Positions 34,084 to 49,324 are shown, numbered from the stretch's first letter. The stretch is DNA of 64,000 bases from Biomphalaria glabrata (GCF_947242115.1 NC_074711.1:31068602-31132601), one strand, 5' to 3'. The notes: a model not told the origin generated them from the letters alone. Numbers and translations are program-made.

Positions 34084-35015
34084 ACCACATTGAAAATATA
34101 ACTTATAAATCTGACTACATTCTAACAGAGCTCAAGGACATTGTGAACTCTTTTCTACAAACTCGCTACCCTAACAATCAGTGGATCAGAGTTTACACGG
34201 ATGCTTCATCTCTTAAAGCCACCACAAATGGAGGAGCCGAAATACTTTATAAGTATATATCGAGTTGCCCGATGAAGAAAAACTAGAAAAATCCCTTGCA
34301 ACTGGAGAACTCTGACAGTCACAGAGCAGAAAGGGAAGCACTAGAATTAGCAGCAACCACGCTAGAAAATCATCCAAGTACCCCACACAGTCAGATTGCG
34401 ATGCGAAAACAATCCTCCAAAGCTTGGAAAACTCTGATACCTCCTATACGGAACGTCTCAAAACAGCACTTATAAAGTTAAACAACAAACAAACTGTTAT
34501 TCAATGGATAGGCCTACCAGCACATATTGAACTAGAAGAAAATGAGAAGGCTGACACACTTGCCAATTGTGGGAGAACAAACACACAATTAAATATCTCT
34601 CTCTATCTAGAAGAAATGAAGAAACTAATAGTGAATAGAATAAATGAGAAATAGACAAGATCTCATCAGAATTACTAGAATAATGACGCCTACTTAAAGT
34701 TATCCCGACAATATCAACGTTCTAATTTTTCCACCCAGAACCGGATACAACAGAATCAGGCAATATATGCTCCGGAAGCTCAAAATTGGACCCAGTAAAT
34801 CTGCCCATTTGGAGTGTCACCAGAGAATGCTGACCATGTCCTTCAAAACTGCATTTTTTACAAAAAGGCCCGAACAAGACACTGGCACCAAAACACCCAT
34901 AATAGAAAGAAAACTATATGGAGAGCACCCTGGTTTGGAAACCACTGCGCAGGTCATCTCATCTAGTCATCTGAACGAGGGAACGCGGAAGAAGGTCGCA
35001 GTTGAACCTTAATAC
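34084..35015 (+). mobile_element. LINE RNase H and C-terminal zinc knuckle (I/Nimb-like)
   Basis: Pieces read WIRVYTDASSLKATTNGGAE (first RNase H catalytic Asp in YTDAS), then a region with LENSDTSYTERLKTALIKL, QWIGLPAHIELEENEKADTL (last RNase H motif, with the catalytic N-E-K-A-D) and a knuckle-like PFGVSPENADHVLQNC. RNase H after RT, then a CPxG...H..QxC finger, is the layout of I-clade elements including the Nimbus/BgI type described in Biomphalaria. Frames shift several times. It lies just upstream of the centrin-like gene. Confidence 0.85.
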
Positions 35016-35545
35016 TGGGGTGCCTAAGCAAAACTTAAATCTACATTTCCCAATCTTCCCTTGAATATATGCAATAATCTTATAAAAATATATATTTAAA
35101 ACTTCAATGATTTGTAAAGATGTTGACTAGACCTAAATCTAGAGGCCTGCATCTTTATGAGCAAGTAACATTTTCAAGGGAGCCAAGCTTATACAATTCT
35201 ATTTCTCAATCTAGTATTTGTGGATGCTTTTGTTCATTTTCAGCTTTTTGTTTCAAAGTAAAAGTAAAGTAGCTACACTTAGAGAGAAATGCATTCCAAC
35301 AGACACAGCGTTGTTCAAAACTCTGGGAAAGTAAGTGCTTCAACTCGTTTTCAATGCGATTCATAACAACATAAGAGTTCAACCATTTAGACTTTAGACA
35401 AAAAGCAATCTCATTAATATTTAGCACCGGTACAATCATTTTGAGCGATTTCATGATTTTAGGTACCGGTAGCTCATTAAATGGAAATAACTTATGAACG
35501 CTAAAATGTCAAAACAAACTATTTGGATTTCTAATCACTTCATAG

Positions 35546-37992
35546 AAACTAAATGTAGAAACTGAAAAAAATAAAACTGAAGTTGAATTTGAGCTGCCCC
35601 AGAAGAAATTTGGAGCTAGACCAGAGCTAACTACAAAGCAAAAGCTTGAACTCAGTAAAGCGTTTGGAATTTTCGATCCCAGGGGATGTGGACTTATAGA
35701 ACAGAGAGGTTTCATGCTAGCGATGAGAGCCTTAGGATTCGAGCCGAAATTCAGTCAAGTGGATGATCTCATTGGTTAGTATTTATGTCTTTTTATTGAG
35801 GCATATTGAGTTGTTTTTATTATTTTTATGATATTCTAAATCATAATTATAAAATGTGAAGAAAAAAAAAGAAACTCTTTCTAGACTATCTTATCTTCTT
35901 AACTTATCAATTACAGACGATACTTCAAAAAAGAAAATAATTACTCCCTACGCATTTCATGTGTCAATCTAGTCATGCACGTCAATCAGTGACTTCAACG
36001 CTTCTAAGTTGCTTGTTTTCCTTGCTGATTTAGGCGTAACCTCCGTGAAGGTGCCGATTTAGACAACCCATTCACTAATACACCATGGAAGAAGGAGCAC
36101 TTTTACGAATATTTGTTCTATTACATACTAATAGAATTATGCCTCTTTTTCTGAGTATTTTATGTTTTTTTTTATTTGTAAATTATGGTTTAGTGTTTTA
36201 TGAATTAATGATACTTTAGTTTTTATCTTTCTGTCCTGTAGTGTCTCTAAGTTTAGTGATTATACTAATGGTGTTATTCTTATTAAATGTGTATGTTTAT
36301 TATAATAGACTATAATGAGCTAAATCTATGTTGTTGTTTTTAAAGCCAGGTAGAGGAGTTTCTGATTGGTAAACAGTTTAAATCTTGAGTTGTTTTTTCA
36401 GCTATGAAATCTCCAAAGTATGAAATATTTCCAAGAAATTAGGTCTAAAAACAAAGATATGTTATTTCCAAAATAGTAGTTCACACAGAGAATTTTGGAG
36501 ATGTCACAAATTATTTCCATAAGTAATAGTAAATATACATATACACGTGACATATTTAAGTGAATTGAACAGTCAAGACAAATTACAACTAATTCCCACT
36601 TCCTAGATCTATATGTACATGAGTAGTTTAAATTCATCAAAATAAATATCGTGTTCTATTTCTGTAAGGAAACCATAAACCTAACCACAAAAGAACATAG
36701 AAAACCACGCCTACTTACTTTGCAATAAAACTGAACGATAGAGGTATTTGGACTCCTTACAGTTATAGAACCTTGCATTTATTTATTCACAATATGTTTG
36801 CTTAGAGAACTGCATCAAAATACTTCAAAAAATCTATAATTAGTACCGGTATAAACAAAGTATGCATATAATCACAAGCATGAAGAGAAAAAAAAAAGGG
36901 GGGGGAGGTCCTAAATATGACAATAACGGCAACAGAACTACAAGAAGACAAAAGAAGTCACCATTATACACCATGCAAAACGAAAACTGAATAATACTAG
37001 TAAACAAATCATCATATCAGATTAGACTAAGCCACCTTCCCGTCTCAGTGGAACTGGTCTTTAAAATCCTGAGATACCACCGGTATCCTTTGAAAAAGCT
37101 CAAAACACAATACAGAATCTTTCTACAGAAGCAGTCATTATGTATAACAATGTAATTAGATCATTGAGTTTAGGGTTTTTTGTTAGGACTGACTGATGAA
37201 TTAAATAGGAGAGATATTGATTCATGGAGTGTAAGGTGTTGATGAAAAAATCTTTTCTTCCAGCTTAGTTTAACGTTGAAAACAAACGTATCTTTTCTGC
37301 TGAGCTCTGTACAATAATTATTCGGATAGTTTCAAACAAAGTTTTCAACAGTTTGGATATGGAAGGAATGTTAAATGATAATTCATAACTCAATAAAAAA
37401 TTATTTTCATTGAAAACTTTGGTTTGAATTATTTGTTTTAATGCCAGTATTAATTGTGTGAGGAAGGTAATTGAATATGGATGAGATTTAATATAAAAAT
37501 AACTATCCGATATTTAAAGACTCTTTTAACTTGTGCATTTCAGCAAAAGTGACTGGACGAACTGACAATGAAACATTGGATTTCAAAGATTTCTACAATT
37601 TGTTGACAGTTGTAATGACAGGAGATGATTCCAAAGATGATGTAAGGAAAGCATTCAAAATGTTCAGCTCTCCAGAAACTGGGGTGATATCTTTAGAGAA
37701 TTTAGAGGTAATTAATTTAAACTAGTGCTACTACTTTTTAGTATAAACACATTTTACAAATTTTATTGTGTTTCACAATGCCTTTATTAACTGACCTTGT
37801 GTCCTAAATCAATTGATATGCATTCACCACTTTTTATTGCCCCCCTCCACCCAGGTCATAAATCATGAACTTGGACAAGATATATCAAGAGAAAAATTAC
37901 AGGAAATGATAACTTTTGCAGACAAAAATGGAGATGGTGTAATTGATCTTCAAGAATTCATTGCCATGATGGAAAGGCCCATGCTGGAGTAG
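35546..37992 (+). CDS. Divergent centrin-like EF-hand protein (first exon not found)
   Basis: Exons 35546-35774, 37544-37707 and 37855-37992 join in phase. An acceptor (CTAATCACTTCATAG) precedes the first, and no in-frame ATG lies at its start, so an upstream exon carries the initiation codon. The protein keeps the centrin framework: RPELTTKQKLELSKAFGIFD, then LAMRALGFEPKFSQVDDLI, RKAFKMFSSPETG and EMITFADKNGDGVIDLQEF. Only the fourth EF loop (DKNGDGVIDLQE) is canonical. Loop 1 (DPRGCGLIEQRG) lacks the acidic residue at position 12, loop 2 is lengthened and lacks its first Asp, and loop 3 begins SSPETG. Centrins organise centrioles, cilia bases and nuclear pores. This one is likely a lineage-specific caltractin-like paralogue with one Ca2+ site. 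Transcribed towards PYM1. Confidence 0.87.
35885..36125 (-). mobile_element. LINE 3' end, family of 1-425, in centrin-like intron 1
   Basis: The reverse complement ends with the TTTTTTGAAGTATCGTCTGT and AAGATAAGATAG tail; the protein part is degraded, with a small insertion. Confidence 0.75.
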
Positions 37993-38097
37993 AATACTTT
38001 TTTTTTTACTGGAGATGAAGAAAATTATTTATCTTGTGCAATTTGTTTTTTTTATAAATGGCATACTATAAACAATTTACTGATGTAAATTTTTAAG

Positions 38098-38103
38098 AAT
38101 AAA
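38098..38103 (+). terminator. Poly(A) signal AATAAA of the centrin-like gene
   Basis: AATAAA about 105 bases after the stop, close to the convergent PYM1 3' end. Confidence 0.75.
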
Positions 38104-38109
38104 CTATAA

Positions 38110-38461
38110 AGACATTTATTAGAAAACATCCTTATTTTTATCTACAGACAAAACAGCATTACTTTTTTGAAATATAAACAAGTGTGTTGAAAGCAATTTT
38201 TAAACACATTAGCAACATGAGAGATGAACAAAGATTTTAAAATGATGGCCTCACTAGTCCAAATGGATTTGATTTGAGTTGGATTTTTGGCACATTGGCA
38301 AAATTTAGGCCATGATGTGCCCAAATAGTCCAAATGGCAAGACGGTAGCAAAGGTTGGATGTTTCTAGTTTAACTACTAATGGGATGGTGTAACCGCTTA
38401 ACACTGATGTAAAATAAGCACATATTACAAATTATGTTTATGTGAATTTATTTTTTTTTAA

Positions 38462-38511
<50 letters not shown>

Positions 38512-39070
38512 AAGCATTTCTTTTATTGTATTCTACATTTCATTTTTGTTAGTACTTACAGAAAGCAGAATGAAATGTTACTATTTAAATTAATAGAAAC
38601 AAAAACCTAATGAAAAAAAACAGAAAAATGTTTATTGTGGTACCATAATAAAATTAAATCAAAATGATGAAATACTGATACTGGTTCTTTTACCTTTAAA
38701 TGAAGGGCATGGATCTCCAAGAGATCTTGAAATATATATTAACTGTAAGCTATTTTTTTATTTAAGGAAATATCTTAAAGAAAATGAACTGACATTGTGT
38801 TATTCTGTGTTTAATACAAATATACATCTTTTGTATTGAAAACTAAAGATAAATCAAAATATTGGTGAAGATAATCAGAATTTACATTTTTTATTTTCTA
38901 TTGTAGATTTAAGAAAAACTTATTACTTCAAATATGAATTTTCTAAATGTAATTTTCATATAATATTATACAAATATACATTTTTTTGTTTCAAAAATAT
39001 CTTTTACAACAACAGAATTACATACATTTCAGGTATACACTATTTACACACTATTTACAAAAGATGAGAA
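38110..39070. other. Convergent 3' region between centrin-like gene and PYM1
   Basis: About 1 kb with no coding evidence, probably including the PYM1 3' UTR. TTTATT (AATAAA on the minus strand) occurs at 38631. Confidence 0.45.
38463..38509. repeat. (CA)n-(TA)n microsatellite
   Basis: About nine CA units run directly into about fourteen TA units. Confidence 0.9.
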
Positions 39071-41092
<2,022 letters not shown>

Positions 41093-41387
41093 ACTTTTTC
41101 AAATAGCCACACAAGTTTGCACATGGAAATGGTGAATACACTTAGAAAAGTTAATAAATGCAGGTCATAAAATATAAACTTTTTGTTAGCAATTTAATTA
41201 AAAAAACTAATTTATTTTACACTAATTACAATCACATAAAGCTTTTAATTGCTGTTTTCAAATTCTAACAATTGAAAATATGTGCGTCATAAATCAGATA
41301 TATATACATTACGATAACGACTTTATAAAATTAGCAAATTTCAATTTACCTATAGATGCCTATTATCCAAATAAAAAAATTATGGTT

Positions 41388-41455
41388 GGGGGTTGCTGCC
41401 TAGTGGGAAATCATATTAGGGGGTCGCGGCACTAAAAAGGTTGAGAAGCGTTGTA
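41388..41455. mobile_element. Possible hAT-like end
   Basis: GGGGGTCGCGGCACTAAAAAG then GTTGAGAAGCG resembles the inverted CGCTTCTCAACCTTTT ends of some hAT elements. No partner or duplication seen. Confidence 0.35.
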
Positions 41456-41589
41456 CTATAGTACTACAGGAGGAATAGTCTATTTTTTATTATTATTTTT
41501 TATTATTAGAAGTAGACTCTTGTCTTAGACTTAGATCTAGTCTTAGTTAGCTAGTTAAGACAAAACTTACGTTAGTAGGGACTAGCGGC

Positions 41590-41688
41590 TGAATAGCCTG
41601 ATAGACAGTGTAGCGCTGCCACTTGAGTAACATTCTTCAAAAGGCTGAAAAGGGCCTTTGAACTTTGAATTTGATGGGAAGTTTTACC
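41590..41688 (-). mobile_element. Terminus of the 6.6 kb TIR element family
   Basis: AGCGCTGCCACTTGAGTAAC then ATTCTTCAAAAGG and, after a short interruption, GGGAAGTTTTACC. The reverse complement of 12819-12950 has the same subterminal order (GTGCTGCCACTTGCGTAACA, TTCTTTAAAAGGG, GTTTTACC). A second, diverged copy of this end exists, so the element is repetitive. Confidence 0.7.
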
Positions 41689-42004
41689 GGCTAGCCTAGT
41701 CACTAGACTATATTAGTAGATTGTGTAGATATAAATCTAGATTATAGATAGATCATTAGTCATTTTAGTAATTAGTATAAAAAATTAGATTCTAGTTAGA
41801 ATTAGATCTAGTCAATCTAGACTTTAGTAGAGTAGTTAGAGTCTAGAAATGTTGAGTTGAATCATGAACATGAATGTTCATTACGTTCACATCAGATCAG
41901 TGATCACACTTACACGGTAAACTGTAACTTACAGTACTTACACTAGTAGTTACAGTCATTGAATTGACTTGAGTGTCTTGAGACTTGAGTCAACAAACAA
42001 TTAT

Positions 42005-43294
42005 AGTAGTTTATTTATTTCAGACATTACATGAATTCGGACATTCGCTGTTTTTTGTGGTCATTAAATAATTATTTTAATATGTATTATAAACTATAAT
42101 GTATTATAAACTAGCGCGCTGTATCATGTGCTTGTCCATTTTCCAATGATTCTAACCCAATTTCCTTCCATTTAGCTGTCTTTTTATGTAAGAAAAACGA
42201 ATTTCAAATTTGTAAGTCAGGTTGTTGTTTTTTTCCTATGTTACCCGGATGACTTTACCTCTTCCTAGAGTTAAGACTATATTTTTGAGTCTATACTAAT
42301 GAGCCCGGCAATATTTATTCTGTTTTTGGAGCTAATTTATTTGATTCATAAGCCAAGTTTTCTAATTTCATACCAAAAAAAAATTAATACGGTGTCCGAA
42401 TTAAATTACGATTTGCTTACCAAAATTTATTTCGGACAGCCAGTTTTGGACATCAATAAAAATGATCTTATATTATATTTGTTCGTTTGTTGTTGTTTTT
42501 TTTTAATAGAGAATAAATGGGCAAATGTTTGGAGTGAGCTTGGTACATTGAATGAAGTTAAATGCTCAGATCTAGACCTACTAGATAGATCTAGATTTAT
42601 ATAGAGAGAATATAGAGGATTCAGTTAGGCAAGAATGGCTATTGTAACCTGTAGTGGCCTACTATACTACAAAAGATCATCTGTATTCGAAATTTATTAA
42701 ATTAATAAACAAAAAAAACACAAACATTCAACACACATCTAATCATGCAAACCCCAAACATTCAACACACATAAAATAAACAAACATAAAATGTAAGTCT
42801 AAAAGTCGGTGCAGAAATCACTATCCCAGTGACCTTATTTTGGTAGAATAAGTGTGTTCATATTTTTATTTTTTGTGTTCGTATTTATGCATAGTTTGAA
42901 AACATCGTAATGATTTCATGTGAGGGGCTATGCCTGGGGATCTTAAAATTTAGTTAATGTTAATATAGAATTAAAATCTGAGTTTATTGATGCCTAAATA
43001 TAGAGACTGTCTGAAATAAATTATGGTGTCCGGAATCAAATAATGTGGGTCAAATGTGTCCGAATTAAATGAAAACACACGGCCTCTTTGACCTTAAATA
43101 TAATAACAAATATAGAGTTTGGAGAACAAATTGTTACAAATATAAGTAGTCATCCTTATTCTCATTTAACTAAAGAAGATTTTGATGCACGTCATTTTCT
43201 TCTCTATGTCAAACCATTGTAAAATAATGCACTGTCAAAGTCAAACTTTCAAATTTGGGCCTATAGGATAGGTGTCCGAATAGCATAAACTACT
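42005..43294 (-). mobile_element. Repeat R1, copy 2 (uninterrupted, reverse)
   Basis: It aligns in reverse with copy 1 across 1.29 kb without the two large insertions. The ends read TAGTAGTTTATTTATTTC (left) and, reversed, GAGTAGTTTATGCTATTC (right). It contains repeated GTGTCCGAATTAAAT-like and CTGTCTGAAATAAAT-like words (near 42032, 42390, 42432, 43008, 43030, 43058 and 43272). No credible protein frame. It abuts the palindromic element that follows. Confidence 0.85.
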
Positions 43295-43675
43295 CTAGAT
43301 CTAGAGGAGGCTCTTATAGTTTGAACACCCCATCAGATTCTCCTTTCTAAACGGGTCGCTTTTTTTTGTTTGTAATTCATTTGTTTTTATGTTTGGAGCT
43401 AAAATCGACGATTCGGGACTGAGCATGTCCAATTTTAGATAAGTTCTGGTAATTTTGTTCCGTTTTTCCAAAGCAGATGGCAGTTATTTAGATTCTCGGT
43501 AACCATGTATGTTAAGCTGTTGTTTTAACCTCCCCCGGCAATTCATACCCATATAAGGGATGAAGGCTATATCATGAGCCTGTTTGATCGTAGGCTGATG
43601 GGCATATCAAAATAAGCTTCCAAACATCTTTAGAAAGACATTCCAATCACATTTATACCGTTAGCTGTTAAATAA

Positions 43676-44335
43676 AATTAAAAAAGGGGGTGTCCAAACA
43701 AATAATAATGAATTCAGCTCATTCTCCTTTTTGAACACAGCAAAATCGTATTAAGAAATATTATTGGGATTAATAAATCTATGATTTTTTTAATTAATAA
43801 ACATGACCTAGATAGAGATATCTAGAATATATAACTTATGAATGAAAGAAAAAGTGTGGGCTGCTAATTTGAAGCCAGAGACCATGCCCACTGCATGTGA
43901 TCACGCAAGATAAGCTGGCGGTAAGGAGAGGTATACACTCAGCGAGTTAAGTCACAAACTATCCAACAGGCAGTGGAGGGAAGGGGGAGAGAGTCATGAA
44001 AAGAATTAAAAAAGGGGGTGTCCAAACAAATAATAATGAATTCAGCTCATTCTCCTTTTTGAACACAGCAAAATCGTATTAAGAAATATTATTGGGATTA
44101 ATAAATCTATGATTTTTTCAATTAATAAACATGACCTAGATAGAGATATCTAGAATATATAACTTATGAATGAAAGAAAAAGTGTGGGCTGCTAATTTGA
44201 AGCCAGAGACCATGCCCACTGCATGTGATCACGCAAGATAAGCTGGCGGTAAGGAGAGGTATACACTAAGCGAGTAAAGTCACAAACTATCCAACAGGCA
44301 GTGGAGGGAAGGGGGAGAGAGTCATGAAAAGAATT
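43676..44335. repeat. 328 bp tandem duplication in the left palindrome arm
   Basis: Starts AATTAAAAAAGGGGGTGTCC and repeats at 44004; the copies are nearly identical. The right arm has one copy only (about 45725-46060), so the duplication came after the palindrome formed. Confidence 0.92.
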
Positions 44336-44346
44336 ATAAGCATCTA

Positions 44347-45024
<678 letters not shown>

Positions 45025-46429
45025 GTAGATTCTTATACCTGAACACCGACTTACGGGAACTAGGTCAAATTTTTATTTTATTTTTTTATTTGGTGAAGGT
45101 TTAACTTACAAAAAAACTGAAAGCAGATTCTTATTCTGCAACTAAAGGACTATAAAAATAGCTGTATTCCTTTGAATTGCCACTCATAGTCAAGATTTTA
45201 TTTTAAAATAAAGTGGGTCACTTCATGCTCCTATATTGAACGCAGTTTTTGGGCTTTCTCCTCACTTGGACAGTGAGCACCGTCATTGTACACCACTATG
45301 TAATTGCTAATAAATTATATCTGTGTTACTTAATTTTTTTTTAGATTGTATTAAAAGAAGTAGATTCACTTTTGCAATATGTATTTATAGTCTATTTCCT
45401 CATATACTCTCTCTCTAACTCTATATATAGAATATATTAATATATAATATATATTATATATATCGTTTATTATTTATATACCTATGAAATCTATGTGTAG
45501 AAACAGACAGAAATAAATCTATATAAATTATATATCTATAAATTAATTATTATAATTTAATAAACATGATATTTTCAACTAGGGCGACTAGGCTACATAT
45601 TGGCTACATGTATTTCCTCTGTCTTTCTTTTAATTCCCATCCAAGGACCCTCTTCTTGTTTTCATAATTTGGATGTTAGTTTTGTGACACATTAACACCC
45701 CCTCCCTCCCATAGATGCTTATAATTCTTTTCATGACTCTATCCCACTTCCCTCCACTGCCTGTTTGATAGTTTGTGACACTAAACGCTTAAGTGTATAC
45801 CTCTCCTCACTGCCAGCTCATCTGGAGTGATCACATGCAGTGGGCATGGTCTATGGCTTCAAATTAGCAGCCCGCACTTTTTCTTTCATTCATAAATTAT
45901 ATATTATAGATATCTCGATCCAGGTCATGCTTATTCATTGAAAAAATCATAGATTTATTCATCCCAATAATATTTCTTATTACGATTTTGCTGTGTCCAA
46001 TGAAGGAGAATGAGCTGAATTCATTATTATTCGTTGTACACCCCCTTATTAAATTATATTTAACAGCTAACGGTATAAATGTGATTGGAATGTCTTTCTA
46101 AAGATGTTTGGAAGCTTATTTTGATATATCCATCAGCCTACGATCAAACAGGCTCATAATATAGCCTTCATCCCTTATATGGGTATGAATTGCCGGGGGA
46201 GGTTAAAACAACAGCTTTACATACATGGTTACCGAGAATCTAAAAAACTGCCATCTGCTTTGGAAAAACGGAACAAAATTACCGGAACTTATCTAAAATT
46301 GGACATGCGCAATCCCGAAGCGTTGATTTTTGCTCCAAACATAAAAACAAATGAATTACAAACAAAAAAAGCGACCCGTTCATTGAAGGAGAATTCGATG
46401 GGGTGTCCAAAATATAAGAAGCTACTATA

Positions 46430-46860
46430 ATGTAACTATAGATCTAGAGTCTAGACTTGGAACAATAGAACTGAATTTAAGCAAACAACTAGATCTAGAT
46501 CTACTTTTGAACTACCATTAGCCTCAAGGCGGAATTCAATACTTTATTCTCTTGAAAGATATAGACTAATAGATCTAGATCTATAAAGTGTAATAAGAAA
46601 GTAAGACTGTTTAGTAACGAAGTGTAAAATCCTACCCGTCTGTTCGTCACGAACAACACCTGTGCGTTCCGCCATCATTATAAAGGGAAATAACTACAAA
46701 AAAAAAAAAAAAAACTTGTTCTTATCTTGTTCGGTTGTTTTGTCCTAACTTGCAGATCTAAAATTCACTGTGGCGATTTGTGCTAAATCTAGATTTACAT
46801 CTAGATAGATTTATACCAGTGATTCCCAAAGTGGTCTATAACACTTGATCTATATTAGTA
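46430..46860. other. Unassigned AT-rich interval
   Basis: AGATCT/TCTAGA words at 46438-46580; a CAGTGATTCCCAAAGTGG near 46819 looks like a hAT-type outer end without a visible partner. Confidence 0.35.
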
Positions 46861-46866
46861 TAGAAG

Positions 46867-46913
46867 ACCGAAGATAAATGAGGAATGCAGTATTTCTCGT
46901 GGCTACACAGCCC
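46867..46913 (+). repeat. Dispersed short repeat core, copy 3
   Basis: AATGAGGAATGCAGTATTTC then TCGTGGCTACACAGCCCC; matches 10041-10093. Confidence 0.6.
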
Positions 46914-46989
46914 CAGCTGTACCCTTGTCCGTACATATTTTAAATTGCCACATCTAGCGCTGGCATAACCATTGTCCGCCGGTAGTCGA

Positions 46990-47640
46990 ATTAAATTTTC
47001 TTTTCGCCGTCTACTCTGTCCTCAGCAGCGGATTTTGTTTTGGTCTCAAATGTGTATCCCGCAGCCTTTGTAAGTGACCTCCAGCTGTCTCGTTCTGAAG
47101 CCGCATGCAACCGTGACGAAGGTGTTGATGCAACCCTGTTCTCGCTTCTATGTCAGCTAAGGCAAGTTGGTGTCGTAAGCTGGTCTTCAAAGCGTTTCCG
47201 TGGGGCACCCATGTAGCTTTGTTACGTTGACCACCTTTAAGCTCACAAAGAAAAAAAAACTGCTTTTGCATACGTTCGTCCCCCATACGGGATACGTGTC
47301 CTGCCCATGCGGTCTTAGTTGCTTTCTGTATAATAATACCCATGTCTCGAACCATATAGAAGGGCTGAGAGAACCACTTTTAGGTAGACATTGATTTTTG
47401 TAGGCAGGCGAAACGATTTATTGCTCCAAACTCTCGCATGGAGGCGGCCAAAAGCACCGGCCCTAGCCAGACGATTATCAACTTCCCTTGATAGCGATGC
47501 GTCATTTGATACTAGGCCTATATGCTTCTAGAGATGTGAAGTGGTCTACCACGTTAAGAGGTTGTCCATCTTTGGAGATCTTTGGGGTTAAGTAGGTTTT
47601 ATTGGGTGACTTCTGTTTTCCCGAGGTTCTTCTTATGTAA
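46990..47640 (-). mobile_element. LINE C-terminal fragment, reverse strand
   Basis: The reverse strand reads ATKTAWAGHVSRMGDERMQK then QFFFLCELKGGQRNKATWVP, and upstream NLGKTEVTQ. The AGHV.RM.D.R....F..EL..G.R motif marks the post-RT domain of RTE-like LINEs. Frameshifted. Confidence 0.75.
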
Positions 47641-47700
47641 TACAGACGTTACTTCAAAAAAGAATATGATTACGTCCTATGCGTCATGCCTCTAGTTTAT
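47638..47700 (-). mobile_element. LINE 3' UTR tail, family of 1-425
   Basis: The reverse complement ends in CATATTCTTTTTTGAAGTAA then CGTCTGTATTACATAAG. Only the tail remains. Confidence 0.65.
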
Positions 47701-47999
47701 AGATAATATTATATAGACCCCTAAAGATCTACCGCGGCGGGCGACTTCCAAGGGGTCTACGGAAGGGAAAATGTTAATTTGGGGGTCTATGAGATGTCAT
47801 GATGGGGGTCTAAAGTAGGCCTAACAGGCCGATCTCAAGTGTGACTGTCAATCGCGAGGCGTATTGTAGCCTACCAACGTAATATGATCTTAATGTAGCT
47901 AGACCTCTTGTAGTAGGTCTTGTAGTAGGCTTGTTATGGTTTTAAATAGGCTACCTACCTTGGAGATATTATCTATGATGAAGGAACCAAACCTGAACT

Positions 48000-48230
48000 A
48001 GCCTACTGGCCAGATCTGCCCATAAGTACTTGCAAAACTCAAAACACCAGGGAAAGACAAGACTCATAGCTCTCGACATTAAAATCAGACTGATGTGCTT
48101 CCTGCAATCCTGGTCATGGCCACATTCTTATATACTTTCGAATGTTGGACGTAGCCTAAAATGCAGATCTACAGAGGAGAATCCTAGCTACAGAAAGATA
48201 CTAGGTATCACATAAAAAGGCTGCACCACA
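48000..48230 (+). mobile_element. LINE fragment (RTE-like post-RT domain), part 1
   Basis: Frame reads LIALDIKIRLMCFLQSWSWP and a YRKILGIT ending, matching the K.RLM.S.V...L...E.WT...R......CYRKIL.I pattern. Together with 48826-49165 it makes most of one element end, but the two parts overlap at the YRKILGIT stretch. Confidence 0.7.
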
Positions 48231-48427
48231 AGCGAGGGGATAGGAAACAGGATTTTTTTTTTAATGTTTCTGGATCTTGGGCGCCGACTGAAGATCTAAG
48301 ACTAAGACTGCTTTATTGATCGTTATGGAAATTTGTTGTGATTACAAGGACTCTTTTCATAAAAAGACTACACAAAGAAACATACACATAAATAGAACAG
48401 ACACAACATAACGAGTTCATTGATCGA

Positions 48428-48790
48428 CTACACACAGGCATCTTGATTCTTTTCATGTTTCCTGATCAACGAGTGGCGTTGATATAGTCTGATCGAGCAA
48501 GGAACGAACGAGTTTTTGTACTGCTCTGTTCTTGTCTTGATTGACAGAAGTCGCCCACTTCGCGACGACTTGTAGTTATGATGGAGCGTGTGACTGTTGT
48601 CTTTCAAAATTTTTCTAAGACATTTTTGTTCAAAAAGGTCATTTAAATATGGTGGTGTAGTAGGCCTACGTGTGATTTTTGATGCTCTTTTTATAATGTT
48701 GTCTAAGCGGCGCGACAGTTTAGATGAAGCGTTGCCTTGCCAGCAAGTTATTCCATATGTTAGCAGATTTTGCACAGTCGCGCAGTAAAA
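48428..48790 (-). mobile_element. LINE RT C-terminal fragment, reverse strand (L2/Rex1-like)
   Basis: The reverse strand reads LLTYGITCWQGNASSKLSRR, LDNIIKRASKIT and HHNYKSSRSGRLLSIKTRTE, ending SFVPCSIRLYQ. The CW-G, HPL..-SGR-R..KTRT..Y.NSF.P.A.RL.N pattern is standard for the end of L2/Rex1-type LINEs. It lies between two pieces of another LINE, so it is probably a nested insertion. Confidence 0.8.
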
Positions 48791-48825
48791 ATTATTTTAA
48801 AAGCTATTGAGTTTGTATCTCTAGA

Positions 48826-49165
48826 AGAGGATCCTAGCAATGGCCTTAAGATGCTACAGAAAGATCCTAGGTATCACCGCATCACTTAGAAACATAATTA
48901 ATATAGCCTAGCAATTGGATCCCACGATTACATTCTAACCACTGGCAAAAAACGCAAACTTTAACTCTATGGCCATATCACAGTGTGACAAAATCCCCAG
49001 GCTCGCAAAGAACTACTTCAGGAAAAAGAAGAGGCAGACAGAGAACGCGACGGAAAGACAAAATATTAAGAATGGAGAGGCCTAACACATAATGACATTC
49101 TATCCCAGGCAAAAGACAGAGAAATGAAAAAATACGGTTAACTAATTGGGTGTGACCCGACAAAA
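48826..49165 (+). mobile_element. LINE fragment (RTE-like 3' end), part 2
   Basis: The plus strand reads RRILAMALRCYRKILGIT, then in shifting frames GSHDYILTTGKKRKL, LYGHI, ARKELLQEKEEADRERDGKT and HNDILSQAKDREMKKYG. This is the WYGHV.R..........QG...GGRRRGR..K.W.DN....G......A..R..W. end of RTE-like elements. Confidence 0.8.
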
Positions 49166-49257
49166 TAGCGCTGACTAGTATATGATGTGTATAAATGTAC
49201 CGGATTTTAATAAATGAAGGTCTTAAGCAGCATTTTATTTTTTTGAGGTCTCTATCT

Positions 49258-49320
49258 TCTTCAATATTAATATTTTTGAAGTAACGTCAGTATTTAATAA
49301 GATAAGATATAAAAGTATGC
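49258..49320 (+). mobile_element. LINE 3' UTR tail, family of 1-425
   Basis: TTTTTGAAGTAACGTCAGTA then AATAAGATAAGAT. Tail only. Confidence 0.6.
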
Positions 49321-49324
49321 CATA

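Noticed and set aside
35506-35565. ATG at 35506 as the start of the centrin-like protein
   Set aside because: Its frame is different from the EF-hand frame and stops after 19 residues; an acceptor at 35545 explains the exon start better.
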